From positions 1 to 64,000 of the forward strand of contig NZ_JAABOK010000022.1 in NCBI RefSeq assembly GCF_009928525.1: a stretch of 64,000 nt of DNA. Reading direction: 5' to 3'. Origin of the DNA: Chitinophaga solisilvae (GTDB taxonomy: Bacteria; Bacteroidota; Bacteroidia; Chitinophagales; Chitinophagaceae). The notes below the pieces were generated by a model, which saw only the letters and a list, made by a program, of their open reading frames with translations, had not been told where the DNA came from and searched no databases. Of this stretch, positions 25,920 through 34,843 are shown piece by piece. Each line of letters starts with the position of its first letter. Position 1 is the first letter of the stretch. Position numbers and translations under genes: made by a program.

Positions 25920-26462
25920 ATGGAAGAACTGACACTAGGCACCGGATCAAGGGTACAGCATGCGCATTACGGCCCAGGCGTGATTGTAGGCGTTAAGTAC
26001 GCACAGTACCGGGTTACCTTTATGGATCATGGTATCAAGATGATTGATAAAACAGACCCGCTCTTTGAAGTGCTGGTAGCGGAGAATGCTACGCCGGAAG
26101 TAGAAACGGCTTCCGATATGGAAACTTCCCTGCTGAAAATATTACGGCTCTGGGGGGGTATTACAGAAGTGGTGCCGCTGGGCGACCGCTGGCGCAATGG
26201 CACACTGGTACTGCAACCCGCCGATGCTTCCATGAAAGCCAAGGAAGTGCCTATAGAAACCTTCTTCCATAAAATAGTTATGCTGCGCGACCGCCTGCGG
26301 GTGCTGGAACAAAATATCAACAGCCATAAAGTACTTACAGATGAAGAGAAGGTGAACATGCAGCAGTATATTACGCGTATATACGGATCACTGACTACTT
26401 TCAACGTATTGTTCCGAGATAAGGAACATTGGTTCACCGGAGAAAAGGGGAGTAACGACTAA
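25920..26462 (+). CDS. Hypothetical protein with CarD/Tudor-like N-terminus
   Basis: 180 aa, soluble. The first 50 residues (TGSRVQHAHYGPGVIVGVKY, YRVTFMDHGIKMI) resemble the small beta barrel at the start of CarD-like proteins and at the C-terminus of UvrD, where GxRVxHxxFGxGxV is typical. The rest is helical with no familiar motif (VEDRLR-like MLRDRLRVLEQNINSHKVL). A role in binding RNA polymerase or nucleic acid is possible, but this is inference. It follows the MocR gene by 31 bp on the same strand. Its last four bases overlap the end of the convergent lipase gene. Confidence 0.75.
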   Translation: MEELTLGTGSRVQHAHYGPGVIVGVKYAQYRVTFMDHGIKMIDKTDPLFEVLVAENATPEVETASDMETSLLKILRLWGGITEVVPLGDRWRNGTLVLQPADASMKAKEVPIETFFHKIVMLRDRLRVLEQNINSHKVLTDEEKVNMQQYITRIYGSLTTFNVLFRDKEHWFTGEKGSND

Positions 26463-27565
26463 TGGCTGATGCTCTTCGGGTAGATCTTCTCCAGTGCCCA
26501 CCTGTAGGCTGTGAGAGAATGGTGCACGAAGATATTTTTACCATCAAAGGGAAACGCTTCATCATAGCCGGTAACCGGATAGAGAATTACCGGAGCGCCT
26601 GCCGGCGTGTAGTGGTGGCTGTTGATGAACGGCGGCCTGCTATACGCCGGCAGTAGTTTTTTTACACGGGAGTAGGCGATTTTACCAAGTACGCGTTGCA
26701 GGCGCCGGCTGCTTCGTTTCATCGGGCGGCTGAGGCGGCCGTAGGTATAGCTCAGCGCCAGGTTCACGGGAAACTTTTGTTTGCGGATGGTTTTCCTGAT
26801 ATTCATAAAGGGGTTAACCGGAGAGAAGTCATGCGGCGTCTGTACAGAAAAAGGCGTTTCCGGTACCCAGTCACGGCCGTTGACCACGCGTAATCCCCAT
26901 CCGTCGCGGGTGATGAAATCATAATCATAGGCGTAGGCCTGGTTGCCCGGTTTAGGTGCTGCGCTGCAGTAGGTTTTAAGTACCAGGTCTTTGGGAAGAT
27001 CTTCGCGGTAATAGAGACAGGACCTTACCAGGAAAGCGATGGCGCCGCCCTGGCTATGGCCGGCAATAATAAATTCGTGTATGCCCTGCCGGTAGTATTC
27101 CAGTATGTGTTCCACCATATCCGGGACCATGGCAGCTGTTGCCAGCATCCAGCCGGCATGAACGCCCGCCTGCGGATCGGCGGCAACCTGGTAGTTAAAG
27201 CGGGTACTGTTATTCAGCTGAAGAACGCCTTTCGCCGGAATCATGCCCGCATAGAGGTTTTCCAGCCAGGAGGCAGCTGTGCCGTTGGTACCCCTGATCG
27301 CAATAACTCCTGTGCCCTTCTTTGTATTCAGCCAGAAATCCCAGCGGTTTACCAGCCCTGTTTCGGGGGAGCGGTAAGTCATTTCATAGTCTGCCGGCGC
27401 TTTCTGCCGCAGGCTTTCCGCCGAAGTATCCCGTTGCAGGGAAAACATCTTCAGCAGATCGCTGTATTCTTCCGGATCAAAATATGGGTGTAAATGTTGG
27501 GCAAATGCGATTTCTCTTCCAAAAAATAAAAATAGAAAACTGATCAGTGAAAGACGGAACATCAT
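26459..27565 (-). CDS. Exported class 3 lipase-like protein
   Basis: 368 aa with a signal peptide (MMFRLSLISFLFLFFGREIAFAQ). The nucleophile elbow is FIIAGHSQGGAIAFLV with Ser171. The region before it (KKGTGVIAIRGTNGTAASWLENLYAG) is the lipase-3 oxyanion segment, and YCSAAPKPGNQAYAYDYD, typical of class 3 lipases, holds a likely catalytic Asp. A Lys/Arg-rich region (about 255-305) is unusual. The substrate is probably an ester in the periplasm or outside. A TAATTTTG box lies at 27600-27607 on its strand. Its last four bases overlap the convergent gene. Confidence 0.88.
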   Translation of the reverse strand: MMFRLSLISFLFLFFGREIAFAQHLHPYFDPEEYSDLLKMFSLQRDTSAESLRQKAPADYEMTYRSPETGLVNRWDFWLNTKKGTGVIAIRGTNGTAASWLENLYAGMIPAKGVLQLNNSTRFNYQVAADPQAGVHAGWMLATAAMVPDMVEHILEYYRQGIHEFIIAGHSQGGAIAFLVRSCLYYREDLPKDLVLKTYCSAAPKPGNQAYAYDYDFITRDGWGLRVVNGRDWVPETPFSVQTPHDFSPVNPFMNIRKTIRKQKFPVNLALSYTYGRLSRPMKRSSRRLQRVLGKIAYSRVKKLLPAYSRPPFINSHHYTPAGAPVILYPVTGYDEAFPFDGKNIFVHHSLTAYRWALEKIYPKSISH

Positions 27566-27569
27566 TGGA

Positions 27570-27594
27570 AATTACGAATTACGAATTGAGAATG
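27570..27594. repeat. Half copy of the palindromic repeat (R5)
   Basis: AATTACGAATTACGAATTGA followed by GAATG is one outer arm of the R family without a partner arm. It lies between the lipase start and its candidate -7 box, inside the 5' leader. Confidence 0.7.
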
Positions 27595-27701
27595 GCGAAC
27601 AAAATTACAATGAATGTAAAAATCTTTGGATGAAACTACAACAATTACCGGGATCAGGTTGTTCTAAAAGCTATTAACTTCCGGCCCTAAATTAAAATTG
27701 T

Positions 27702-29105
27702 ATGTCTAAGAGAATAGAGCATGATTTTCTGGGGGAGAAAGAAATACCGCAAGATGTGTATTATGGCATCCAGACCCTCCGCGCACTGGAGAATTTTCAT
27801 ATCACGGGCATCCCGCTGAAGGTGGAACCGCTCTTTGTGCAGAGCCTGGGGTATGTGAAGAAAGCCGCAGCTATGGCTAACCGTGACCTGGGGGTGCTGG
27901 ACAAAAACATTGCGGAGTACATTATCAAGGCGAGCGACAGGGTGATAAAAGGAGAATTCAATGATCAGTTTCTTAGTGATCTGATCCAGGGAGGCGCCGG
28001 TACTTCTGTTAATATGAATGCCAATGAAGTGATTGCCAATGTTGCGCTGGAGATGATGGGTAAGGAAAAAGGGCAGTATGAATTCTGCCATCCGAACAAT
28101 CACGTCAACTGTTCACAGTCTACCAACGACGCATATCCTACTGCTTTTCGTATAGCTCTTATTCTGAAGCTGGCTGTGTATAAGGATATACTGGGCAAGC
28201 TGGCAGATGCTTTTGATACTAAGGGAGATGAATTCCAGAATGTGCTGAAGATGGGCCGTACACAACTGCAGGATGCGGTGCCGATGAGCCTCGGCGATGA
28301 GTTCAAGGCTTTTGCCACCAACCTGAAAGAAGAGTTGTCCCGCATAGAAGACAGCAAGCGGCTGATCGCTGAAATCAATATGGGGGCTACTGCCATCGGT
28401 ACGCGCGTGAATGCGCCGGATGGTTATGCGGAGCTGGTGACCCGCTACCTGTGCGAGGTAACCGGTCTGGAACTGAAGCTGGCAGAAAACCTGATAGAAG
28501 CTACCAACGATACCGGCGCTTACGTACAGCTGTCCGGCGTATTGAAACGTACTGCTGTAAAAGTTTCAAAAATATGCAATGACCTCCGTTTGTTATCATC
28601 CGGACCACGGGCAGGGCTAAACGAAATTAACCTGCCGCCGATGCAGCCGGGATCTTCCATTATGCCGGGTAAGGTCAATCCTGTTATTCCGGAGGTGGTG
28701 AATCAGACAGCCTACTATGTGATCGGGGCAGACCTGACGGTAACGATGGCCGCAGAAGCAGGACAGTTGCAGCTCAACGTAATGGAGCCGGTTATTTCCT
28801 TTGCGTTGTTTACTGCCATCACCTATATGGGTAATGCATGCCGTACGCTGCGTGAGAAATGTGTACTGGGCATTACTGCCAATGCAGAACACACCAAACA
28901 GATGGTGATGAACAGCATCGGTATCGTAACGCAGCTCAACCCTATCCTGGGTTATGAGAAATCTGCGGGTATTGCCAGGGAGGCCCTGGAAACAGGTAAA
29001 TCTGTACATGATATTGTTGTTAAAGAGAAGAAATATATTACACAGGAGAAGTGGGACGAGATATTCACGTTCGATAATATGATCAGACCTCAGTTTATTC
29101 AATAA
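27702..29105 (+). CDS. aspA: Aspartate ammonia-lyase
   Basis: 467 aa, the family length. The fumarase/aspartase signature is GSSIMPGKVNPVIPE (Ser318/Ser319, the flexible catalytic loop). Upstream are HDFLGEKEIPQDVYYGIQTL, GGAGTSVNMNANEVIAN and NHVNCSQSTNDAYPTAFR, which separate AspA from FumC and argininosuccinate lyase. It converts aspartate to fumarate and ammonia. It is followed by a Dcu-type dicarboxylate transporter and a porin on the same strand, which suggests use of external aspartate with fumarate or succinate exchange. A hairpin lies between aspA and the transporter. Confidence 0.96.
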   Translation: MSKRIEHDFLGEKEIPQDVYYGIQTLRALENFHITGIPLKVEPLFVQSLGYVKKAAAMANRDLGVLDKNIAEYIIKASDRVIKGEFNDQFLSDLIQGGAGTSVNMNANEVIANVALEMMGKEKGQYEFCHPNNHVNCSQSTNDAYPTAFRIALILKLAVYKDILGKLADAFDTKGDEFQNVLKMGRTQLQDAVPMSLGDEFKAFATNLKEELSRIEDSKRLIAEINMGATAIGTRVNAPDGYAELVTRYLCEVTGLELKLAENLIEATNDTGAYVQLSGVLKRTAVKVSKICNDLRLLSSGPRAGLNEINLPPMQPGSSIMPGKVNPVIPEVVNQTAYYVIGADLTVTMAAEAGQLQLNVMEPVISFALFTAITYMGNACRTLREKCVLGITANAEHTKQMVMNSIGIVTQLNPILGYEKSAGIAREALETGKSVHDIVVKEKKYITQEKWDEIFTFDNMIRPQFIQ

Positions 29106-29150
29106 CCATAGCAGCCGTGCCGGTGTGATGGTATGGCTGATATATTGCTG

Positions 29151-29191
29151 CAGCCGGCGCGTATGCCTGCGGTGTGAGCGCCGGCTGTAAT
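29151..29191 (+). terminator. Hairpin between aspA and the dcu transporter
   Basis: CAGCCGGCGC / GCGCCGGCTG (10-bp perfect stem, 17-nt loop) followed by TAATTTT. The T tract is weak, so it may be a partial terminator or an RNA stability element within the operon. Confidence 0.55.
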
Positions 29192-29230
29192 TTTCCCCGG
29201 AATCACTATCTTCAGAGATATACTATTCAT

Positions 29231-30571
29231 ATGATCTGGTTAGAATTCGCAATCCTGTTGGCCGCCATATTAGTTGGCGCGCGTATGAAAGGCATCGGTC
29301 TGGGAGTAATGGGTATGGTGGCCTTAGCCGTTTACATTTTCCTGTTCCGGATGCGTCCTGCGGATCCGCCTATTGATGTGATGCTGATTATTCTGGCGGT
29401 GGTTACCACAGCCGCCACCCTGCAGGCAGCGGGAGGCATGGATTACCTGGTGCGGCTGGCCGAAAAGATATTGCGCAGCAAACCTTCCCTGATCGTATTA
29501 ATGGGCCCCCTGGTTACTTATTTCTTCACGTTGTTTGCCGGTACGGCGCATATTACCTATTCCCTGTTACCCATTATTGCGGAGGTATCTACCAAGAAGC
29601 GGATCAGACCGGAACGCTCGTTGAGCATCTCTGTGATATCTGCGCACCTGGCTATTACCGCCAGCCCCATATCTGCTGCCACAGCGGCGCTGCTGACCAT
29701 TCTCAGTGGAAAAATGGAGCTGCTTGACATCATGAAGGTATGTATCCCTGCCACCATTATCGGTACATTGGCCGGCGTAGCGGTATGCTGGAAGAAGGGG
29801 AAGGACCTGGATAAAGACCCCGTATTCCTGGAGCAGATGAAGGATCCTGCCTTTGCTGCCAGCATCAATGCGGATGTAGAAGAAAGCCGGGAGCCGCTGA
29901 AGCCGGGCGCTAAAACCTCTGTTATCATCTTTGCGCTGGCAGTACTGCTGATTGTACTGGTAGGCGCATTCCCCAATATGCTGCCTTCTTTCGGGGAAGG
30001 AGCGGGCAACCTGTCTGTAGATGCAAAAGGGCATGTGAAAATGGCTGCTGTCATTGAGCTGGTGATGCTGGCTTCTGCCGCCGTCATGATGCTGATTACC
30101 CGTACCTCTGCTGCGCAGGTGGCCAAGGCCAGCCTGTTTAACTCCGGTGCTCAGGCAGTGGTGTCTATCTTTGGCGTGGTGTGGATGAGCGCTACCTTCA
30201 TGCAGACCAATGCCGCCGTTATTGAAGCAACACTGGGCGATATGGTAAGGGCCGCCCCCTGGACCTTTGCCATTGCGCTGTTTATACTCAGTATCTTATT
30301 ATTCAGCCAGGCGGCTACCACCAAGGCGCTGATGCCGTTGGGTATGTCGCTGGGCATCGCGCCGGCGCATCTTATCGCGATGTTCCCGGCTGTAAACGGC
30401 GATTTCTTTTTACCAGGCTATCCTACGCTGCTGGCAGCTATTAACTTCGACCGCACCGGCAGTACCCATATCGGAAAATTCCTGGTGAACCATAGCTTTA
30501 TGATACCCGGATTAGTCAGTGTAGCCGTTTCTGTTGCCGCCGGATTTTTCCTGGCCGGTATACTGGTGTAG
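29231..30571 (+). CDS. DcuA/DcuB family C4-dicarboxylate transporter
   Basis: 446 aa from the ATG at 29231, which starts MIWLEFAILLAAILVGARMKG like other Dcu proteins. The frame to 29174 adds a non-membrane stretch that does not fit. About ten to twelve hydrophobic helices are visible. Family segments include LQAAGGMDYLVRLAEKILR, FFTLFAGTAHITYSLLPII and AHLAITASPISAATAALL, and near the end FPAVNGDFFLPGYPTLLAAI. The family exchanges aspartate, fumarate, malate and succinate across the inner membrane. Its place between aspA and a porin fits aspartate uptake coupled to succinate or fumarate export. Confidence 0.93.
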   Translation: MIWLEFAILLAAILVGARMKGIGLGVMGMVALAVYIFLFRMRPADPPIDVMLIILAVVTTAATLQAAGGMDYLVRLAEKILRSKPSLIVLMGPLVTYFFTLFAGTAHITYSLLPIIAEVSTKKRIRPERSLSISVISAHLAITASPISAATAALLTILSGKMELLDIMKVCIPATIIGTLAGVAVCWKKGKDLDKDPVFLEQMKDPAFAASINADVEESREPLKPGAKTSVIIFALAVLLIVLVGAFPNMLPSFGEGAGNLSVDAKGHVKMAAVIELVMLASAAVMMLITRTSAAQVAKASLFNSGAQAVVSIFGVVWMSATFMQTNAAVIEATLGDMVRAAPWTFAIALFILSILLFSQAATTKALMPLGMSLGIAPAHLIAMFPAVNGDFFLPGYPTLLAAINFDRTGSTHIGKFLVNHSFMIPGLVSVAVSVAAGFFLAGILV

Positions 30572-30622
30572 GAAACGCTTTCTATCGATACGATATTTAT
30601 TTAAACTCCAAACCTAACCGTT

Positions 30623-31786
30623 ATGCATACACGCAATTGGCTGGTAGCCTGCATGCTGTTATTTTCCGCCACTGCGACAGGGCAGCACCAGGAATCACGG
30701 CAGGATTCGGCGTATAAACCGCTTATTCCTATTAACAAGGTGGCGCTGCTGAATAATATCGATGTGATTGCAAATATGAGGTTCGCTTTCCGCAATGACT
30801 TCCAGGAAGGGACCTACACCGGCTCCCGGTTTGTGAATGAACAGTTCCGCCTGGAAATAAAAGGAAAGGTATTGGATAAGTTATATTTCCGGTTCAGAGA
30901 CCGATACACCCGTGATCCCATGACCCAGTCCGTTGATAATCTCAGCCGTTCCACAGACCTGGCCTACCTACGCTTTGATCCTAACGAACACTGGAAAATA
31001 TATGCAGGTAAACTTTGTGCAGACTGGGGAGGTATTGAGTTTGATGATAACCCGATAGAAATTTATGAGTATACGGATATGATAGAGTTTGCAGATAACT
31101 TTCTCTCCGGCGCCGGCGTTGGCTATCTGCCCAACAAAAATCATGAATTCACATTCCAGCTGCTGAACAGCAGAACCAAAACCTTTAAGGAACTGTATGA
31201 TTCCATTCCCGGTATCACAGAAGCTAAATTCCCTTTCGCAGCGGTGATCAACTGGAGAGGTAACCTGTTCAACGGGAAGGTACATACGATCTGGTCCTAC
31301 AGTATTTTCAAGGAAGCGACCAGTCAGTATATGAACTACATCGCACTGGGTAACTCCCTGATACTGCCCAACTTCAAACTGGACTACGATTTTAAGCTCA
31401 GCCTGGAAAACCTGGACCGGAAAACCATTGTCAGCGATTTTATTCCCAATGTGAAGGCAGCGCAAGGCGTTACTTACCTGACGCACTGGATGCGCGCGGA
31501 TGTGCGGCTCAGCAAGATTGTACATCTGACTGCCACCGGCTTTGTTGATTTTGCCTATTGGAATGGTAACCCTGACCCGGACAAGGATAAGAAACTGCGC
31601 ACTGCCTGGGGATATATACCGGCAATAGAAGTATACCCTTTTCATAAATATGATCTGAAAGTATATGCCAATATGATTGGCAGAATCTACCGGTATACAG
31701 ATTACGCACAGGCAAAATTCGGATTGAGGAATACGGATAACTACCGGTTTTCCGTAGGTATTATTACGCCTTTACTGATATTATAA
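30623..31786 (+). CDS. Porin-like outer-membrane protein of the aspA-dcu cassette
   Basis: 387 aa with a signal peptide (MHTRNWLVACMLLFSATATGQ). The rest alternates in short amphipathic beta strands with many aromatic and basic residues, and resembles Bacteroidota porins of the OprO/OprP-like group (FRDRYTRDPMTQSVDNLSRS, KIYAGKLCADWGGIEFDD). It ends in a hydrophobic strand, NYRFSVGIITPLLIL. It probably admits dicarboxylates or aspartate through the outer membrane, inferred from the neighbouring aspA and dcu genes (51-bp gap). Residue-level specificity cannot be read. Confidence 0.82.
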   Translation: MHTRNWLVACMLLFSATATGQHQESRQDSAYKPLIPINKVALLNNIDVIANMRFAFRNDFQEGTYTGSRFVNEQFRLEIKGKVLDKLYFRFRDRYTRDPMTQSVDNLSRSTDLAYLRFDPNEHWKIYAGKLCADWGGIEFDDNPIEIYEYTDMIEFADNFLSGAGVGYLPNKNHEFTFQLLNSRTKTFKELYDSIPGITEAKFPFAAVINWRGNLFNGKVHTIWSYSIFKEATSQYMNYIALGNSLILPNFKLDYDFKLSLENLDRKTIVSDFIPNVKAAQGVTYLTHWMRADVRLSKIVHLTATGFVDFAYWNGNPDPDKDKKLRTAWGYIPAIEVYPFHKYDLKVYANMIGRIYRYTDYAQAKFGLRNTDNYRFSVGIITPLLIL

Positions 31787-32833
31787 TGCAGTAGTGCGCA
31801 TGGTAATGGTAATGCTGTGCGCGTTGTGCTGTTTTGCCATTCATGTAATAGATGTACATTTTTCGCGTATCCTGAAATGCTTTGCTGTTAAGCATTGTAA
31901 GGGGATGTGTGTTGAAAAATGCGCTATTGTTGCAACAAGAATTTTGGTCATCTCATCTTTATTTACTTATTTTATATTCAGTTATTTTTTTACGCGCGGA
32001 AAGAAAATTCTACTTTTTGACAAACTATGGTTGACCCAAATGGAAGTTGTTATTCCAGACCCTATTAACTAATTGTTTGTCAGTTTTTACCAGAAGATAG
32101 TCATGTTAGAACCAGGAGCAGGGTCGGAAGTACAATGCAGCAGCATTTACCTCTGAGCCTGAATACGTTTTAATATTGACCTGTGATATCGGAAGAGCTG
32201 TTTTTTAATATTAGTAATCGATGATTGAAGAAATTGTTTGTACGAAAGGTATGTTTACAATATCTCTCAGTGTCCTGTGCCCGGTACCCCGGAATAAGCA
32301 GAATTGCATGTTACTGTCCATTTTTAATTATTTACTAACCGTCTAAAATTCACAACGGTAAACCTGCTGAAAGCGTACCTGTCATGTGTTTCATGACGTA
32401 TTCCCTTTTCAGTGGTTTTGATCATAATAATGATGATCAATATGCCAGACTTTGATGCACAATCCATATTTATGTCAAACTATTTTTAAAAATTAACGGA
32501 AACTAAGCATACACCGCTTACTTTTTATCACATGTAAACATATTTACGTATGCCACGCGCAGACGGAATGGTAACCTGAAACAGGCTGCCAGCAGCATAT
32601 TTCCAATGAATGTCAATAGCATAACAGGCCGGCGCCCGCAAACGGTCCTGCAGCATTCATGATTCATCAGCACCTGTATATTCCCGGACAATTAACCGAT
32701 TGCCCGGCACGGACTTGTCATGTCTGTATTGATATAACGTGAACGGATATATGAAAAAAACAGGTGTATAAATTCCATCAACGCCTTTCAGGCGCTATTT
32801 CTCTATTGGTATAAACTATGTAAAGACGAGTAT
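31787..32833. other. 1047-bp leader region of the synthetase gene
   Basis: No credible gene lies here; the only frame above 60 codons (31794-32072) has no family likeness. The region is AT-richer than its flanks. It holds two dyads: GTCATG-N5-CATGAC (32381-32397) and TTGATCAT-N7-ATGATCAA (32418-32440). A small CGCCT-TTC-AGGCG hairpin (32782-32794) is 40 bp before the start. There is no exact TAnnTTTG promoter; the nearest is TTG-N22-TATGTTTA (32225-32257). A long untranslated leader or activator-dependent promoter is likely. Confidence 0.55.
32381..32440. promoter_or_regulatory. Two candidate operators upstream of the synthetase
   Basis: A 6-5-6 dyad GTCATGTGTTTCATGAC and an 8-7-8 dyad TTGATCAT/ATGATCAA sit 21 bp apart, about 400-450 bp before the start codon. 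Both are perfect in their arms. The bound regulator is unknown. Confidence 0.35.
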
Positions 32834-34843
32834 ATGAAAAGATCAACGTTCCCTCAGACTTTGACGGCTATGCTGACAGCACAGAAGGATAACCGGCAGC
32901 ATGGCGTTACTTTTATCTCCGGTGCTGCAAAAGAAGAGTTTTTGTCTTACCGGCAACTATATACAGATGCATTAGCCATACTGGCCTATCTGCAGCACAA
33001 TGGCGTGCAGCCCGGTAATGAGGTGATACTTCAGGTAGATGACAATAAAACATTTGTGCAGTTTTTCTGGGGCTGCATCATGGGAGGCTTCATACCGGTG
33101 CCGGTAGCAGTAACCTACCAGGGTGAAAACGCACAGAAGCTGTTCAGAATATGGCAGTTGCTGGATCATCCCTATTTGCTGACCAGTAAAACCGTGGCCG
33201 CCAAATTAAAGACAACCGGTACTGCCTTTGAAGAACGTACCTTATTTACAGAGGACGCATTGCAGGACGCTGAAACCCTTCAGGGGAAGGTGTTTGAAGC
33301 TGCTGCGGATGATATTGCCTTCCTGCAGTTTTCTTCCGGATCTACAGGCAATCCCAAAGGAGTGGTATTGCAGCATAGTAATGTGCTGGCTAATATCATT
33401 GCCGGACTGGCGACTCATGATACCGTCAGCGAAGACCGCCGCCTGAGCTGGATGCCGCTCACGCATGATCTCGGCCTGATATTCTTTCACCTGTATCCGG
33501 TAGCTGCAGGGGCCAGCCACTTCCTGATGCCCACGGACCTGTTTATCAGAAATCCGATGCTGTGGATGCAGAAAATTTCAGCGCATCGTGCTACTATTAC
33601 AGGTTCTCCCAACTTCGGCTATAAATATTATCTCAACCAGTTTTCAGATGAGAAAGCTGCAGACCTGGATCTGTCCTCCCTGCAGGTAATCATCAACGGA
33701 GCAGAGCCTATCTCCGGTACGCTATGCCGCCGTTTTATGGAAACACTGGCGCCCTATCACCTGCCGCCCACTGCTATGCGCCCGGCATACGGACTGGCAG
33801 AAAGCACGCTGCTGGTGACGTTTTCACCGCCGGATAAGCCTGTAGAAAGCCTGTTTGTACATCGTGACGCACTGACAACCGGTCGTTACGTAACCGCTCC
33901 CGGTATGCTGAGCGGCGAACAGGGCACGGCCTTTATGGAACTGGTGAATACCGGCGTAGTGGTAAACGGATCAAAAGTGAGGATTACTGACGAAAAGGGG
34001 AAGCAGCTGAAAGAAGGCGGCGTAGGCGTTATCCGCGTGAAGGGCGGCAGCGTTACCCGCCGTTATTATAACAATGAGGCCGCCAGCAAGGCTGTCATCA
34101 GTGAAGACGGGTGGCTGAATACCGGCGATACCGGTTTCCTGCTGCATGGTTCCCTCTATATCGCGGGCCGTGTGAAGGATATCATCATCGTAAACGGGAT
34201 GAATGTTTATCCGCATGATATTGAACAAACCATTGAAACACTGGATGAAGTAGATACCGGTAAAGTAGTGGCCTGTGGCGTACCTGATGAAGAAGAGTCC
34301 TCGGAAGCCATTGTCGTGTTTGTATTATTCAAGTTGTCTGCCGACAAATTTGCGCCGCTGGCACGTACCATTAAGCGCCTGATAGCGGCACAGCTGGGGC
34401 TGGAAGTGAAGCATGTACTGCCGGTGCGGAAGATTGAAAAAACTACCAGCGGAAAAGTGAAACGATACCTTTTCTCTGAACAATACCGCAACGGTGCATT
34501 TAATGAGGCTATCAGCGCGCTTGCGGCGGCAGAAGCAGCTATCCTGCGTGATGCAGAACCGGTATCTTCCGCACAGCCGCAGCTGCCGGTACGTACGCAG
34601 ACTGAAGTCCGCCGCTGGCTGGAACACTGGCTGCTGGAACATCTGCAGCTGACACCGGCGGAACTCGGCGGCGATAAAACATTTACCTCTTATGGCCTTA
34701 CTTCCATGCAGGCGGTACAGCTGGCCAATGCGCTGGAAACCTTCCTGGGAGTAACGGTAGATAATACCATTATCTACAATTATCCTACAGTGAACAGCCT
34801 GGTGGCGCATGTTGGCGGTGCGGCGCCGGCACAGCAAGTACCG
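32834..34843 (+). other. Loading module: fatty acyl-AMP ligase and ACP1
   Basis: Residues 1 to about 560 are a FAAL, recognised by FSSGSTGNPKGVVL (167-180), SWMPLTHDLGLIFFHLYPVA and AYGLAESTL. ACP1 covers about 595-670, with the phosphopantetheine serine in YGLTSMQ (Ser624). The FAAL would activate a fatty acid with ATP and load it on ACP1. Chain length is not readable. Confidence 0.92.

Noticed and set aside
31794-32072. A 92-codon frame after the porin gene.
   Set aside because: Cys/Phe-rich hydrophobic text without family likeness, starting 7 bp after a stop codon in AT-rich DNA; more likely chance.
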